From Symsagittifera roscoffensis (taxonomy: Eukaryota > Xenacoelomorpha > Acoela > Convolutidae), in NCBI RefSeq assembly GCF_963678635.1, contig NC_087063.1, positions 724,287-784,286 on the forward strand: DNA of 60,000 nt, given 5' to 3'. Positions 19,800 through 32,461 of the stretch are shown piece after piece. Below the pieces are notes generated by a model. The model was not told the origin of the DNA, searched no databases, and saw nothing but the letters and a program-made list of their open reading frames with translations. Both the position numbers and the translations under genes were made by a program. Within the stretch, counting starts at the first letter, position 1, and the number at the start of each line of letters is the position of its first letter.

Positions 19800-21135
19800 A
19801 AAATTTGTGCTTGGAGTGGTTTTTTTTTCTCCAGACAATATTCAACTTATAACCAGCCAATTTTCGCAGAATTTTTTTTGTCATTAGAAACGTATTATTT
19901 CAATATTTTAAAATTTGAAAAGATATTTTACGTGCGTTTTTTTTGTAAAGTCATGGGTATTTAAAAAACTGGAATTAAGGGCAATTTGGGACAATTAACG
20001 CGCGATATACTTTGAGCTATTACGCGTAAGCGGAGATTTATTCGGTCTTTGAAGCCGCTCCAAATTGGTTGAAGCGAACTGTTTGTCATGATTTTTGCAC
20101 TACCATAAACTAACCCGGATTGACCTCCATACACCGAAAATGCTTATCATACAATTCCATACATCAAATGTGAAGAAAATGCTTGTCATACAATTTTCAT
20201 ACAATTTCGAAAAATGGTTGAAAAAAGATATAAACTAATTTCTGCGGCTGTTTGTTTCTAATAAAACAGTCTGGTGATAAAAAACCGAGTTTTTCGTTTT
20301 TTGAAAAAAATGCTTATCATACAATTCCCATGTAAGGAAATTGTATGACTGGCATTTTTTTTGATGGCAACACAAAAAATTTTCCAAGTAATTTGGACAA
20401 TTTGCCCCATAATTAGTTTTGCTTTTTTTTCAACCGCAAATCGAATTTTGTACGCAAACAAACTTTTTCCAAAAATTACGATAATGTTGGCTTTTTTTCT
20501 TTTCACGTGAACTTACTTTTTTCCAAAAAGCTGAAAGTTCCTATTTTTTTGTGTGGTGTGTTTATGTATGTAACTCGAAATTTTAAAATAATCATCGTGG
20601 AAAAAATTTGCCAAAAGTTAAAAGTTTGTTACTTTTGTTATATCATTTGTAAAAGACAGCTTTAGGACAATTCAGGTTGTTTTCTATGCATTGTAAATGC
20701 AAGATCGTCCAACCTTTGGTGCTTTGAGTAAACCAAGGCCTTTGCTACTTGAGTTCGGGTACAAACACAACCCAAAATTTTTCAAAAAATTTTTTTTAGA
20801 AACAGAAAAATCAACTTTTTGGTTTTTGGAAAAATTCAAATCATACAATTTTCATTTATTGAAAAATGTTTATCATAGAGATTTCACACAATTTTCTGTA
20901 CGTATGGAATTGAATGAAGTTTTATGACAAGAGGTTTCTCATATATGGAAATTATATGATAAGAAGTTTTGGTCACCCTCGGAAATTTGTCTCATTGTAC
21001 TTTATATGACGCGTAATAGATAATTTTCAAAAAAAAATTTAACACTTTTGAAAAAATGCAACTTTTAAAAGCGAACACTGCTCCAAACGTCTGAAAGGAC
21101 AATCGGAACATTTAGGGCTTTGCCTTGATTTGAGC
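19800..21135 (+). repeat. Helentron-like repeat split by an insertion
   Basis: The first half runs from TTGTGCTTGGAGTGG (about 19800) to 20100. The second resumes near 20993 with TGTACTTTATATGACGCG and ends with CAATCGGAAC and a decayed tail near 21135. The intervening 0.9 kb is unrelated to the family. Confidence 0.65.
20101..20992. mobile_element. Unclassified insertion with repeated internal motifs
   Basis: About 890 bp interrupting a Helentron-like copy. It contains several near copies of TGCTTATCATACAATT (near 20140, 20180 and 20310, weaker near 20830-20880) and inverse forms such as GGAAATTGTATGAC (near 20336) and GGAAATTATATGATAAG (near 20947). No clear terminal repeats or target duplication were found. 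No coding frame longer than 82 codons is present. Confidence 0.45.
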
Positions 21136-21965
21136 ATCTATTTTGATATAAAACTGGCATTCATAATATTCAGTAGTAACAAAGTATCTAGCAACGTCGA
21201 ACATGCTAGATAAATTTTTTGACTGAAGAAAAGAATCATTCCGAGCACGTATTCTTCCGTCACTTAATTAGCATAAATTTGACGAGCGGCGTTCTTACTC
21301 TGGTAAAATGAAACGAGAGTAATTGTTCGATAAATAAAAGGCACAGAGCAGTTTACTAGCAACTATCAACACGAAAACAAAAACTTTTTTTAAAGTTATT
21401 TTTCTCTGAAATTTAAAAAAAATGTGTCTTTTGTCGAAGTGCATGAGTCTGCAACTAGAAGATTATAGTTCATGAAATGCTTATTCATAATACTAGATTT
21501 GGTGAAATGAAAAGAACTAATCCGCTCAGCACCAAAACGAGTCTAGCAAACAACTTGATCAATTTGCGATATTTTTTCAACTGTATTTCAGAATCCGAAT
21601 TACGTCTACTTGAGGTTTCTATGACACTTTACTTGACCCCATAAGCGCTTCGGTTTAGGGAACTCAAAGTGAGTTTAAAAAAACACGCTGCTTCATTGGT
21701 CATTGCCACTCTACGAAAGTGGCAGAAACAATACAAATAGGCTACACAAATGCTAGCGTTAGGGAATGGGAGTTGATTGGGAACCTCAACCCATTCCAAT
21801 TAAATTAAGTTCTTCTTCCCCATTAGAAATTCGATACCTTCACCACCCGAAAAAGGTAATGAGAAACATTTACACGCAGAAAACAAAATAAGCGAACATA
21901 TTCAGAGCTAAGTTCTGTATAATTAGTTGAAAATGCTTATTCAGCCACGAGGAATGAAAATACAA

Positions 21966-22489
21966 CAAGACTGCTCGTATCAGGGCGAAGCCCTGAATGT
22001 TCCGACTGCCTTTTAAGGTTTATGGAGCAGTAATAACATTTAAAAATTCAATGAAAAAAAAATGAATTTTTTTTTCTAAAATTTGAAATTTTTTATGAAA
22101 ATCATCCCCCCACACGCTATATAAAGTACAAAAGGATAAATTTCGCTCCTTGTAACAAATCATTTATGGCAAATAAGCTTCTTTTAACCAATTTGGAACG
22201 ATTTCTAAGACGGATTAACTCTCCGTGTACGCGTTAATAGCGCAAAATATATCGTGCGTTAATTGTCCCATATTGGCCAAAATGGCAATCTTTAAGCCCC
22301 GTAATTTTACGAAAAATGATCACAGGGGAAAACTCTTTTCAAATTTGAGCGCAGGACAACAATACCTTTCGAATGATATGAAAAAATTCCGTCAAAAATG
22401 GCTAGTTAAAAAGTCGAAATTTGTCTGAAGAAAAAAAAACCCACCCCGAGCACAAATATTCCGTTACTTTCGTATCGAAAGTCGGAACA
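21966..22489 (-). mobile_element. Helentron-like repeat, near full length
   Basis: A good copy in reverse: it starts AAGACTGCTCGTATCAGGGC (the 3' hairpin CAGGGCGAAGCCCTG follows at once) and ends ATCGAAAGTCGGAACAA. All family landmarks are in order. Confidence 0.8.
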
Positions 22490-22634
22490 AAAATTAGTCT
22501 CTCGGAATGATGGAATAATTTTAACAAACTGCGAGAGTTGATGAGAATGAATCCATCTTATTGGATTGCACACTGAATAGCTCAGTTCGTATCACAATGA
22601 TATCAATTAGCTTCAGCTCTGTGCTCCAAACAAT

Positions 22635-23068
22635 AACAAGACTGCTCGTGTCAGAGCAAAAACCCTGAATGTTCCGACTGCCTTTTAAGCTTTATGGAGC
22701 AGTAATAACATTGAAAATTTAAATGAAATAAAACAAAATGAAATTTTTTTTTCTAAAATTTGAAATTTTTTATGAAAAGCATCCCCCCACACGCCATATA
22801 AAGTACAAAAGGATAGAATTCGCTCCTTGTAACAAATCAATTATGGCAAATAACCTTCTTTCAACCAATTTGGAACGATTTCTAAGAAGGATTAACTCTC
22901 CGCCTACGCGTTAAAAGCGCGAAATATATCGCGCGTTAATTGTCCCAAATTGTCCAAAATGGCAATCTTTAAACCCCCAAATTTTACGAAAATTGGTCAC
23001 AGGTAAAATATCTTTTCAATTTTGGGCTCAAAAATAATATTCTAATGACATAAAACAATCCGCAAAAT
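22635..23068 (-). mobile_element. Helentron-like repeat, 5' truncated
   Basis: Has the family 3' end (AACAAGACTGCTCGTGTCAG) and body, then breaks off near 23065 where the GCGGAATCCGC-bearing sequence begins, so the family 5' end is missing. Confidence 0.75.
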
Positions 23069-23071
23069 TTA

Positions 23072-23930
23072 TAAGCGGAATCCGCAAACTGCAAAGGAAT
23101 TCAGAAATTTGTTTATTATTGAACTTGCATATGCACATGCGGAATTTAAAAGCAAGGACTTAACCATTGTCAGCGGAATCCACGAACTAATATTAAAACA
23201 TTGGTTAACTAAGTCGATGGATGTCACACTTTATTATTTGCAAGCAGTTTTTGGGATCATAGTTTTGGAAACACAACACCGATTAAACTCATTAGTTTAA
23301 TTCGATAATTGTGTTGACATATCGCCGAATTAGGTCATTGTTTGGGATTCAGTAATTGAGATTCAGTAATTGGGATTTTGTATTTGAGATTCAGTATTTG
23401 GGAGCGTGAATTCAATTAATTTTGTTCACAGGGAGTAAATGATCTATTTAACTAATTTGAGTGAATTAGATAAAAATTACCAAAACTGAATTACAGCAGA
23501 ACTAAATTTTAAGTTCGAAAACACAAATGTATAGTCCCGAAAATGTTGCCTTATGAAACTATGCTCTGGTTTTGCATTTTGAAAATATTTCAAAATGGTT
23601 GACTTAAAATGTTTTAATTTTAATTGAATGGCTTAAAATGAACTGATGAATAAGTTTACAGGAAAGTTTATAGGAATACGGATTCCGCAACAGCTCAATT
23701 CAACTATACACATGTCTAATTATTTGTTTGTGGGTTCCATAAAATGTTCTGGATTCCGCAAAAACAGTTGCGGATTCCGCAATATTGCCTATTTTTGGAG
23801 CGATTTTGAACGGTGCAGTGTTTTAGGTATATGTTTGTGAGTCCAAAACAGCAAAGAATATCAAAGAAATGATGCACTGTTGCGGATTCCGCGACAAATC
23901 TGATTTGGACCTGTTTGCGGAATCCGCTTA
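23072..23930. mobile_element. Candidate element bounded by TAAGCGGA-TCCGCAAAC inverted repeats
   Basis: The left edge reads TAAGCGGAATCCGCAAAC. The complement of the right edge (near 23913-23930) reads TAAGCGGATTCCGCAAAC, giving 18-bp inverted ends with one mismatch. The near-palindrome GCGGATTCCGC or a close variant recurs inside (about 23174, 23684, 23752, 23775, 23882). A 16-bp imperfect repeat (GATTCAGTAATTGGGA type) occurs at 23345-23405. No coding domain is recognised and no target duplication is clear. Confidence 0.45.
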
Positions 23931-23999
23931 CAATGCACAGAATGCACAGTTTGGCCTCGTAATGGTTAATTATGGCCTCGTAATGGTAATGGTTTAATA

Positions 24000-24180
24000 A
24001 TAGACCTTCATAACTTCGCAAAAAATGACCACAAGTTAGTTTGAGCTGAGACAACAATTTTTTTGATTGATTTAAAAAAAACTCCGTAAACACGTTCTAG
24101 TTAAAAATTCGACGCTTGTCTGGTGAAAAAAGCCAACTAGAGCACAGCTATTCCGTCACTTTTTTGTTTTTTTTTGTAAA
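24000..24180 (-). repeat. Helentron-like repeat, 5' part only
   Basis: Diverged segment with CATAACTTCGCAAAAAATGA, then GTTAAAAATTCGACGC and GCACAGCTATTCCGTCAC. This corresponds to the family 5' half in reverse orientation. Confidence 0.55.
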
Positions 24181-25782
24181 GTAAGACGTCTTGACAATAT
24201 TTGCTTTCTAAAAACTTTAAAAAACCCAGCTCAAAAATTAAACTTTTCCCCAGAGCAGTAAGGACTTCAGACTATTTTTGATAGAGATGATTTTGAGGCA
24301 TGTTAACCGGCTAGAAGACAGCTGTTGTAATTTTTTGACTGAATTTTTTCTGATTTCCTTCAAATCTGAAAAAGTGGTAATTTTTTGGGATCAGTTTAGT
24401 TGATTAATTTAGATATAAATTATATTTTGACATTCAATCAATCTTGTTCATTTAAAGTTTATTATTTTCCCCTAGATCAAACCAACAAACGGAGCCATTC
24501 AAAATGATAATACGAGGGTAAATTAATCTTTTCAAAGAGTCCGTTCCGCGACTTGATACAAAGACTCCAGTTAACAGTTTTAAAATTGAATTTTAAATTT
24601 CACAATATTGTAGATAAATCCTGCAAGATTAATTTCAACCAGACCAGAGGTCATAAATCTAATGACTTCTTAACTGGGTTGCTTAAGCTGCTGTGAAGAT
24701 CTTAGTAAGATATAGCAGATATCTAGACTTGATCAAAGTTGAAAAACTCAAAATCACACTGGTTCAATAATTCACCCTTTGAACTTAAACTGTCTGAAAT
24801 GATTTCATATTTTATATGCAACTTTTACTGCACTGCATAGAGACAATTGAGATTTATAACCGGAAAACTTTTTGATGTCTAAAATTTATGGCGCTAAGGT
24901 TTCTGTAAGTCATATAAAAATGGGTTTTCTTTTTGTGAATAACAGCGAATGCACAATATATTGTTGTGGCCAGCCTCAAAGTGCTGGATGCTTAGGCTGG
25001 CATGCTGGCAACTGTTTTCGGATTTCATCTCGTAAGATGCAATATGTCAGCATGTAACATTTCGTGAAACATTAAGGACGCATACAGTTAAGTTCATGCA
25101 GTCTGTTTCACCACTCCTGTGCTGAACTAACCTACCCCGTCGCCCTATTGCAGAAGAGGAGTTTTTTCCCATTAAGTGTAACATTTGCATGTGTTTAACC
25201 ATTCAATTAGTCATTTGAAATATTGGATATATTTAACCAACACCCCCCCCCCCCCCCCCCGCTTCCCACTGTAGCGCTTATAGTAAAAATTATTCAACCT
25301 CCGTCCCAAAGGACTAACTGAATTGTTAAACACATGCAAACACTGTATCTAAAGACGAAACTCCCGCTTTTCATAATGCATGCCTCGATTTCTAGCAATA
25401 ACTAGATTGATATGGACTAGTTTTGAAGCTAATTAGTTTAACATGTTCTGTTAGTCTAAGTCACTGGGCGTGCCGTCTTGTGCGGTGATTGTGATGAGTA
25501 AATAAGTTAATTTGAAAAGATTTTTCTGACATATATGGTGCACTTCAAAACAGGTGGTCCCAATGGCCTTCTTGTCTCTTTACATACCACCAAACAATCC
25601 TTTGATGTCCCTCTTATAGTCCACATACAACACAAAAAAGACACACCAAAAAGACGCGGTCATTTTAACATTTGACAAATGAGACAAGTTGTCCGTTCCT
25701 GACGAAGTCCATCTTAATAACATCTTTAAATGACAATAAAATTCAAAGAACAATGCAGCGTGCGGAACTGTTTTGAATAAAA
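24181..25782. other. Intron 1 sequence with no recognised gene; contains a C homopolymer
   Basis: Unique AT-rich sequence. A run of about 19 C residues occurs near 25242-25260. No exon or RNA gene is recognised. Confidence 0.5.
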
Positions 25783-26301
25783 ACAAGACTGCTCGTATCA
25801 AGGCGAAGCCCTGAATGTTCCGGCTGCATTTTAAGGTTTTATGGAGCAGTAGTAACATAAAAGAAAAAACAAAATGAAAACTTTTTTTTCTAAAATTTGA
25901 AATTTTTTAAATGAAAATCATCCCCCCACACGCCATCTAAAGTACAAAAGGATATCTTTCGCTCCTTGTAACAAATCAATTATGGCAAATAAGCTATTTT
26001 CAACCAATTTGGAACAATTTCTAAGACGGATTAACTCTCCGCTATATCTCGCGGAATATATCGCGCGTTAATTGTCCCAAATTGGCAAAAATGGCTATCG
26101 TTATACCCCAGTAACTTTACAAAAAATGATTACATGTGAAATATTTTTTCAAATTTGAGCTCAGAACAACAATACTTTTTGAATGATATAAAAAAATTCC
26201 GTCAAAAATGGCTAGTTAAAAAGTCGAAAGTTGTCTGAAGAAAAAAAAACCCACCCCAGGCAGAAATATTCCGTTACTTTCGTATCGAAAGTCGGAACAA
26301 T
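25783..26301 (-). mobile_element. Helentron-like repeat, near full length
   Basis: From AACAAGACTGCTCGTATCAA to ATCGAAAGTCGGAACAA with the complete set of landmarks. It has a small deletion around the central CGCG inverted repeat near 26040-26060. A copy in the opposite orientation follows 235 bp later. Confidence 0.8.
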
Positions 26302-26535
26302 AATCTACAAGTGGTTAGTTTTTTTTGAAGACTTTGAGGTCTTTATCCATACATTTAATTTAGAACGTTTTGTAAAGAGAGTATGGGAAGAAAAAAGGAA
26401 GCTCAAGTAAATTTGACATATGATGGTTTGCGTGAAATGGTATCAAAAATGGATGAAGTGATTGTGCGATTGCCTTGTTTTAACTGTATGCTAATCTTAA
26501 TTGATTCAACAGTTAGTTCTTGTTTTGAACTTGAC

Positions 26536-27056
26536 TTATTGTTCCGACTTTCGATACGAAAGTAACGGAATATTTGTGCTCGGGGTGGTTTTTTTTTTTC
26601 TTCAGACAAATTTCGACTTTTTAACTAGCAATTTTTGACGCAATTTTTTTTATATCATTCAAAAGCTATTGTTGTCCTGAGCTTGAATTTGAAAAGATAT
26701 TTCACCTGTGATGGTTTTTCGTAAAGTAATGGGGGTTTAAAGATTGCCATTTTGGCCAATTTGGGACAATTAACGCGCGATAAATTCCGCGCTATTAACG
26801 CGTAAGCGAGATTTAATCCGTCTTAGAAATCGTTCCAAATTGGTTCAAGGAAGCTTATATGCCATAATTGATTTGTTAATAGGCGCAAAACCTATCATTT
26901 TGTACTTAATGTGACGTGTGGGGGGATGTTTTTACATAAAATCTCAAATTTTTTATGTTTTTTATTACTTTGAAATTTTTCATCTTATTAATGCTCCATA
27001 GACCTTAAAAGGCAGTCGGAACTTTCAGGGCTTCGTCCTGATACGAGCAGTCTTGT
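26536..27056 (+). mobile_element. Helentron-like repeat, near full length
   Basis: From TTGTTCCGACTTTCGATACG to GATACGAGCAGTCTTGTT. The 3' hairpin (CAGGGCTTCGTCCTG) and the central inverted repeat (near 26772-26805) are well preserved. Confidence 0.82.
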
Positions 27057-27365
27057 TCATTCTCTCCGACAAAGAAAACGTCACTCGCACTTTTTGATGT
27101 TATAAGTTTGAGATTAATTTACTAATTGGTTTATTCTTTTAATTCGTAGTAAATAAATAGAGTTTGTTGTTACCAAGGAACAATTTATCATGGCGCAGTC
27201 AAATATTAATAAGTTAAACATGAGAGGAAAACCTTGAATAAATTTACAGTAAATTGATCTATTCTCTGGGAAAATTGTAGTGATCTTTTTTATGTAACCG
27301 TGATTGCGAAAGTCAATACTGATATAGACAATCTATCCATCCCGATCGAAAGATATCATTTATAA

Positions 27366-27644
27366 CCTCAAATTCTCGAGACGGATGATGAGAAAGAACA
27401 AGAAAAACTATCAAAATTATATAATAAAGCGATCGAACAGAAAAGATTCGAAGACGAAAAAAAAACATCTCAATCGAATCGGAAAATAAACGCTTTAAAA
27501 AATGAAGGTTGAAATCTTGCACTCGGAAATGTAAATAAAAGAACCGTTGGCCAAATATTCGCGAAAAGAAAAATCGTACGGAATTCATTCAGCAACAAGC
27601 TTTGTGAGAAAATTGAATACTACCTTCAAAAAACAAGATGCTGA
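27366..27644 (+). pseudogene. Possible decayed coding fragment, Lys/Glu-rich
   Basis: One frame is open for 92 codons except for a single TGA at 27510-27512. The conceptual product is charged and helix-like (for example KLYNKAIEQKRFEDEKK, then NLALGNVNKRTVGQIFAKRK). Composition is less T-rich than the flanks. It could be a remnant of a transposon gag or ORF1, or chance. No domain is recognised and no splice sites are apparent. Confidence 0.25.
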
Positions 27645-27757
27645 ACCGTGAACAATGAAGCAAAAAATCACTCGAGCAGTTCTGGGGAGCTAACGGGGAA
27701 ATGGCAAAGAAATGAGCAGAAACCAGCCACAGGGATGACAAATAGATTAGAGAAATA

Positions 27758-28283
27758 GCAAGACTGCTCGTATCAGGGCGAAGCCCAGAACTTTCCGACT
27801 GCCTTTTAAGTTTTATGGAGCAGTAATAACATTAAAAAATTAAATGTAATAAAAGAATATGAAATTTTTCTTTCTGAAATTTAATTTTTTTTTATGAAAA
27901 TCATCCCTCCACACGCTATATTAAGTACAAAAAGGTAGACTTCGCTCCTTATAGCAAATCAATTATGGCAAAAAGCTTCTTTCAACCAATTTGGAACGAT
28001 TTCTATGATGGATTTACTCTCCGCTTACACGTTAATAGCGCTAATTGGCGTTAATTGTCCCAAATTGGTCAAAATGGCAATCTTTAAACCCCCAAAACTT
28101 TTTGAAAAACGATCACAGGTGAAACATCGAATCAAATTTAAGCTCAGGACAACAATATTTTTTGAATGAAAAAAAAAAAATTCTGTCGAAACGGCTAGTT
28201 AATAAGTCGAAATTTGTCTGAAGAAAAAAAAACCCACCCGAGCAGAAATATTCCGTTACTTTCGTATCGAAAGTCAGAACAAT
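27758..28283 (-). mobile_element. Helentron-like repeat, near full length
   Basis: From AGCAAGACTGCTCGTATCAG to ATCGAAAGTCAGAACAAT. Its 3' flank reads CTTGC rather than the usual CTTGTT, which helps place the element's own end at about GTCTTG. Confidence 0.8.
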
Positions 28284-30150
28284 AGTTCACAGAACGTAAT
28301 TCGAATCGTATGACGTAATCGAAATAGTTTTCATAGATTCCATAAAATTCTGGTTGTTGGACAAAAAACTGCATGAAGATTATACACATCTCTCGTTAAT
28401 TCTGGACAAAGTTTCGTTTTTGAACCTATCTTTTTTTATCAAAAATTTAAATCGTTTTTTGGCTATATAAATTCACTTCAAGTTCTTCGAAAGAAAAAAT
28501 TTTGACCTTTGGCTTCAAGTTTGGGGATAGAAAACTGAATGGATTTCAAAAACAGTTAAACACGCCTCTTGATGCTTCTGGAAAAAAATCAGGTTCGGGT
28601 ATCATAAAAATCATACCAAAAATGAAACTGGGAGCACAAATTCGAATCTTAAACAGTCTTTAAGCAAGATCACTTCAATGCATTCGACACAAAGTATTTT
28701 GTCCATCTGCATCAAATTTTAGCGTTTTGGATAGAAAAACCGAATAAAACTTTCCGTCAAAAATTGTTCTTTGAGTGTTTTCCTGCTACAGCTGTGCAAT
28801 TGTTAGAGCAAAAAGTGGAAACTAATCAATTTTTGTTTTTTTAGGCAACATTTGAGGCAGCATAAACTCAAAAATTACCAAGCTTAGGGCATAGTGTGTG
28901 ATACGGAAGTTGTTCGTTTAAGAAACAAGAACCCCCAAATGGGATGATGGGATGTTTTCAAAAGATCTACTGATTTAGAGAAAAGAAGTTTCACAAGCAC
29001 GTGAATTTGACAAGCTGCAAGAAACCAGTTTGCATAAGCAATGATTAGTTTTTTGTACTTCTTTCAATACTTTTTGGCTACGATGCAAAAGTTGTAGGGA
29101 CCTATTACAATGAAACTGAAGGAAAAATTTCTAGCAAACTAAAATAATCCATTGGACAAAATTTTTACCAAAACGTGCAGAACCAATAAAAATTTTAGCT
29201 TGGATTCGTTGTAGTTTGCCCCAGTTTTTTTGAACGTGGTAAATTATGTTTGAGCTCAAACTTTTTTTGCGATGTCTATCTAAAAATTAGGTGAAAGATG
29301 TGTTAAGACGACAAAATTTCGACATTATTTTAACACGGCAAAAACATTTGGGAAATTAAAAGGACATATTATTGTGTAGAATGGCTTCAATTGCATCAGA
29401 ATAATTTTTAATTGAGCTATCGAAGCTTATATTTGAGCTCAGATTAGGTTTGAAGTCAAAGCAACTTTCTAGATAATGCAATTCTTTTTCAAATTGTATG
29501 CATGTAAATTGTATTGAAGGGACTTTGAAAAAGTTTCTCTCCCAATGTTGATGTTTTTCTTTCGTTCAAAAAGTATGAAAAAAAATCTTGCTAAGAGTTT
29601 CACCAGCTTTAATTTGATAACTTTTTAGGAAACAAGGAGAATAATTCTTGTCTGATTGTTTTGTAGTCAGGAAATCGTTTCACCCTATTTACCTACTAAA
29701 GCTATTAGAACTTTTATAAGCGCAAAGTTTGGGAAGCATGTTCTCAGTAATACAAAAGTAATGACCTACTTAAATAAACGCTTTATATCCTGTAAGCAGC
29801 GTTTATCTGTTTTTCTGAAAAATCGTTAACTAAGATGTCTAACTTCTCTTTCGAGTTTTCAAAATGTTTTTCGTTAATTTCCAGCCGGCGCTTTTTGATT
29901 TTGTTTTTCAAATGTTATCCATTAGTCTTTTGTCACCACACTCCATAAAAGGTTTTGACTTAATTGTGAGTGGGTGGGTATGTTTTTTTTTCCAGAAAAG
30001 CTCAGATTAATCTTCAAAATTTTTCTGGAAAACCTTGAAAATAAAATCTCGCATCTTCGCAAATCGTCAAAAAAAATTAGAAAAAAATCTTTGTTATCTA
30101 TTTTCTTCCAGATTTTTTGATTTTTTTAAAGAAACTTTGATATTTTCTAA
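28284..30150. other. Intron 1 sequence with no recognised gene
   Basis: AT-rich unique DNA. No exon, repeat family member or RNA gene was recognised. Confidence 0.5.
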
Positions 30151-30378
30151 GATTCTTTGGCAATCACTTGCCAAGACAGCCAAGATTTTCTGTAAGATTT
30201 AACCAAGATTCTTCAAGATTTTTCAAAGATATCAAAGGTTGATGGACTTGGGTTAGAATGCTATGATTCTTTGGCAATCACTTGCCAAGACAGCCAAGAT
30301 TTTCTGTAAGATTTAACCAAGATTCTTCAAGACTTTTCAAAGATATCAAAGGTTGATGGACTTGGGTTAGAATGCTAT
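30151..30378. repeat. 114-bp direct tandem duplication
   Basis: The block beginning GATTCTTTGGCAATCACTTG at 30151 is repeated at 30265 with about one base change, ending with GAATGCTAT in both units. This is a young local duplication in non-coding DNA. Confidence 0.92.
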
Positions 30379-31915
30379 GATCTGCTCAGCCCACATGGAC
30401 AGTACCCGAATAGAAACTCTACTTTAAAATCCAGATGACTCAGGTAGAATTTCAAGATGACTGTTCCTGAGCTCCTTCTTTGTTTTTTTTTCGATCCTAG
30501 TTGATTATGATATGCTTGGACTAGCCTTTTGAGTTTGGTTGAATTAGGTCTCATTTCATCCAGATTTTCAAAAGGGATAAAACATCAAAAATATGTGGCC
30601 AACATTTTTCAGTTGGATGGAAATTCAAGTGTCTAACGAATCATATATTGGCAGACAAAAATAAACTCGGATGAAGTCTTTTTACAGGTTCTTTTGTTCA
30701 GAAAAAATTCGTCCAGGCCTATTTGAGTGGTTTAACCTACTCCTAACACGAAAGCAAAAAAAAACGAATGAACACTTGTAAGACAGTCTTGACTAAGCAA
30801 TTTAAGAGGACAAAAAGATTTAATCATATTTCATTGATCAGATTTATATCACAATACATCAAAGTTGATCACAATATCGGTCACGCAAGCACATCAAAGA
30901 GTCGAATATTTGCTTGACTCACATATCCATTCTTGTATTGAAACTAAAAAAAACAGCAGTAATTTTGATTAAAATATGACACCATGTTTGAAAAAAAAGA
31001 AGCAAAAAAAAAGTTGACGCAATAAGCAAACCTACAGTTTTCTGTATCCGATTAACATTCCTCTCTTTCTACAAAATGTTTGCATATGTATATCATGTCC
31101 CATCGGGTTCCATAGACTCCTTTCTGACAACTTCCTCCAAATACTACATCCACGTGGCCTCCTTTTCGTTTCCATGTTTGATCAAGAGCTCCCTCTTTCC
31201 CATTTTAGAATTTCAACTGCGGCCATAATAATATTTTGAAAAGCTTAAGACAATCTTCAGAGTAACACTCTTTTACAATTATAAATTTCTGCCTTTTCGG
31301 ATAGTAATTAAGAAAAATATTTAAAAACTAGATCTACTTCACAAAGGCATGCAAAAAATCAGATTTGGATTTTAAAAAAGCTTGAAACGTTTTAAACATG
31401 TTTTAAGCAAAAAAATTTCTACCTTTAGAAAATTGTGCACTTCCATGCACGTGTTTCATCAAAGGCTGATTTTTCGAAGTCAAATTTGCAAATCTTCGTG
31501 TTTTCTTTTCAAATACACTCTGTTGATACACTCTGCCGATCTTCGAGAAATTCACGGCTCTTTAATCCTCCGCCCCCCCCCACCCCCCCCCCCCACCCGC
31601 AAAATTTTACAAGTAACATCTTTTTTCACATTGTTTGATATTGTTATGAAAATTGACATAAGGACTAATTAGATTATGACAAACATATTTGGACTTCATA
31701 TTTAAAAATTCACTCTTTTTGTGCCTCTACTTCGGAAATTCAATTATCAAGATTGGCATTTGGTTCTCAAAAAAATCAACTAGTTTGGTTTGCTGAGGCC
31801 AAAGAAGTACCCTTTCCAAAACTGACATCTCTGCAATTAGTGTATTGTAGACACTAAATACATACGTCTCAAGAATTTACTCAGTTAAATTAGTGCTTAC
31901 TTACATTAGCTTACA
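30379..31915. other. Intron 1 sequence with no recognised gene; contains a C-rich tract
   Basis: Unique AT-rich sequence. A C-rich tract of about 35 bases (CCGCCCCCCCCCCAC type) sits near 31568-31600 and makes proline-rich spurious frames. No gene is recognised. Confidence 0.5.
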
Positions 31916-32280
31916 TTAGCTCCGTCCACTGAACGAACGGACTCGAGGGTCAATGCACGAAACGAAGCGAGCGAGCGGGTGATGATAGAGAAACCGGAGG
32001 GGGAGCAGAATGAGGCGAGTAAAAAGGCGGAAACGGGAAAATGGAACGAGAACGAAGGCGACATACCGGAGGAAGCTCCGGAAGCAATGCCGGCGGCGGG
32101 CGGGAAGAAAAAAAGCGGACGGCGAAACAACGACTGGTCTCTTATTCGAGCCAAGTCTCGGAAAGTGACACGGCATCTAGAAAATCAAGCAGGAAAAGAA
32201 CGGCGGTGACGAAGATGGGCGGGGTCATGATTGACCACATAACACGAGGAGTCGTTAAAGAAAAAGAAGATGAGTAAGAG
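31916..32280 (+). other. GC-rich island with open frames, unassigned
   Basis: About 365 bp of clearly higher GC than the surrounding intron. Two overlapping + frames are open: 31979-32209 (76 codons, acidic then basic, with AAGGKKKSGRRNN) and 32041-32277 (78 codons, Ser/Arg/Lys-rich). Neither matches a domain I know. Possibilities are a transposon ORF fragment, an exon of an unrelated gene, or an intronic regulatory island. Confidence 0.3.
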
Positions 32281-32461
32281 GAACAATCAGAGTACGTTAA
32301 AACTTCAGCAGTGAACGAAAACTTAGCCGGTTCTCAATAGTGTCTTAAGCTCAGCGACTTACGCTTTCTACGTTCGGCCGGTCCGAGCTAAGCTTTATGT
32401 TTAAAAACTTTTCCTTTGAAAACTTAACTTTATCCAAACCATGACCAGTGCAGTTTATTTA

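Noticed and set aside
22635-24180. Fragments at 22635 and 24000 as one Helentron-like copy split by the GCGGAATCCGC element
   Set aside because: The two fragments overlap in family coordinates (both include the segment near the ACTTT-CGAAAAATGA word), so they come from different copies.
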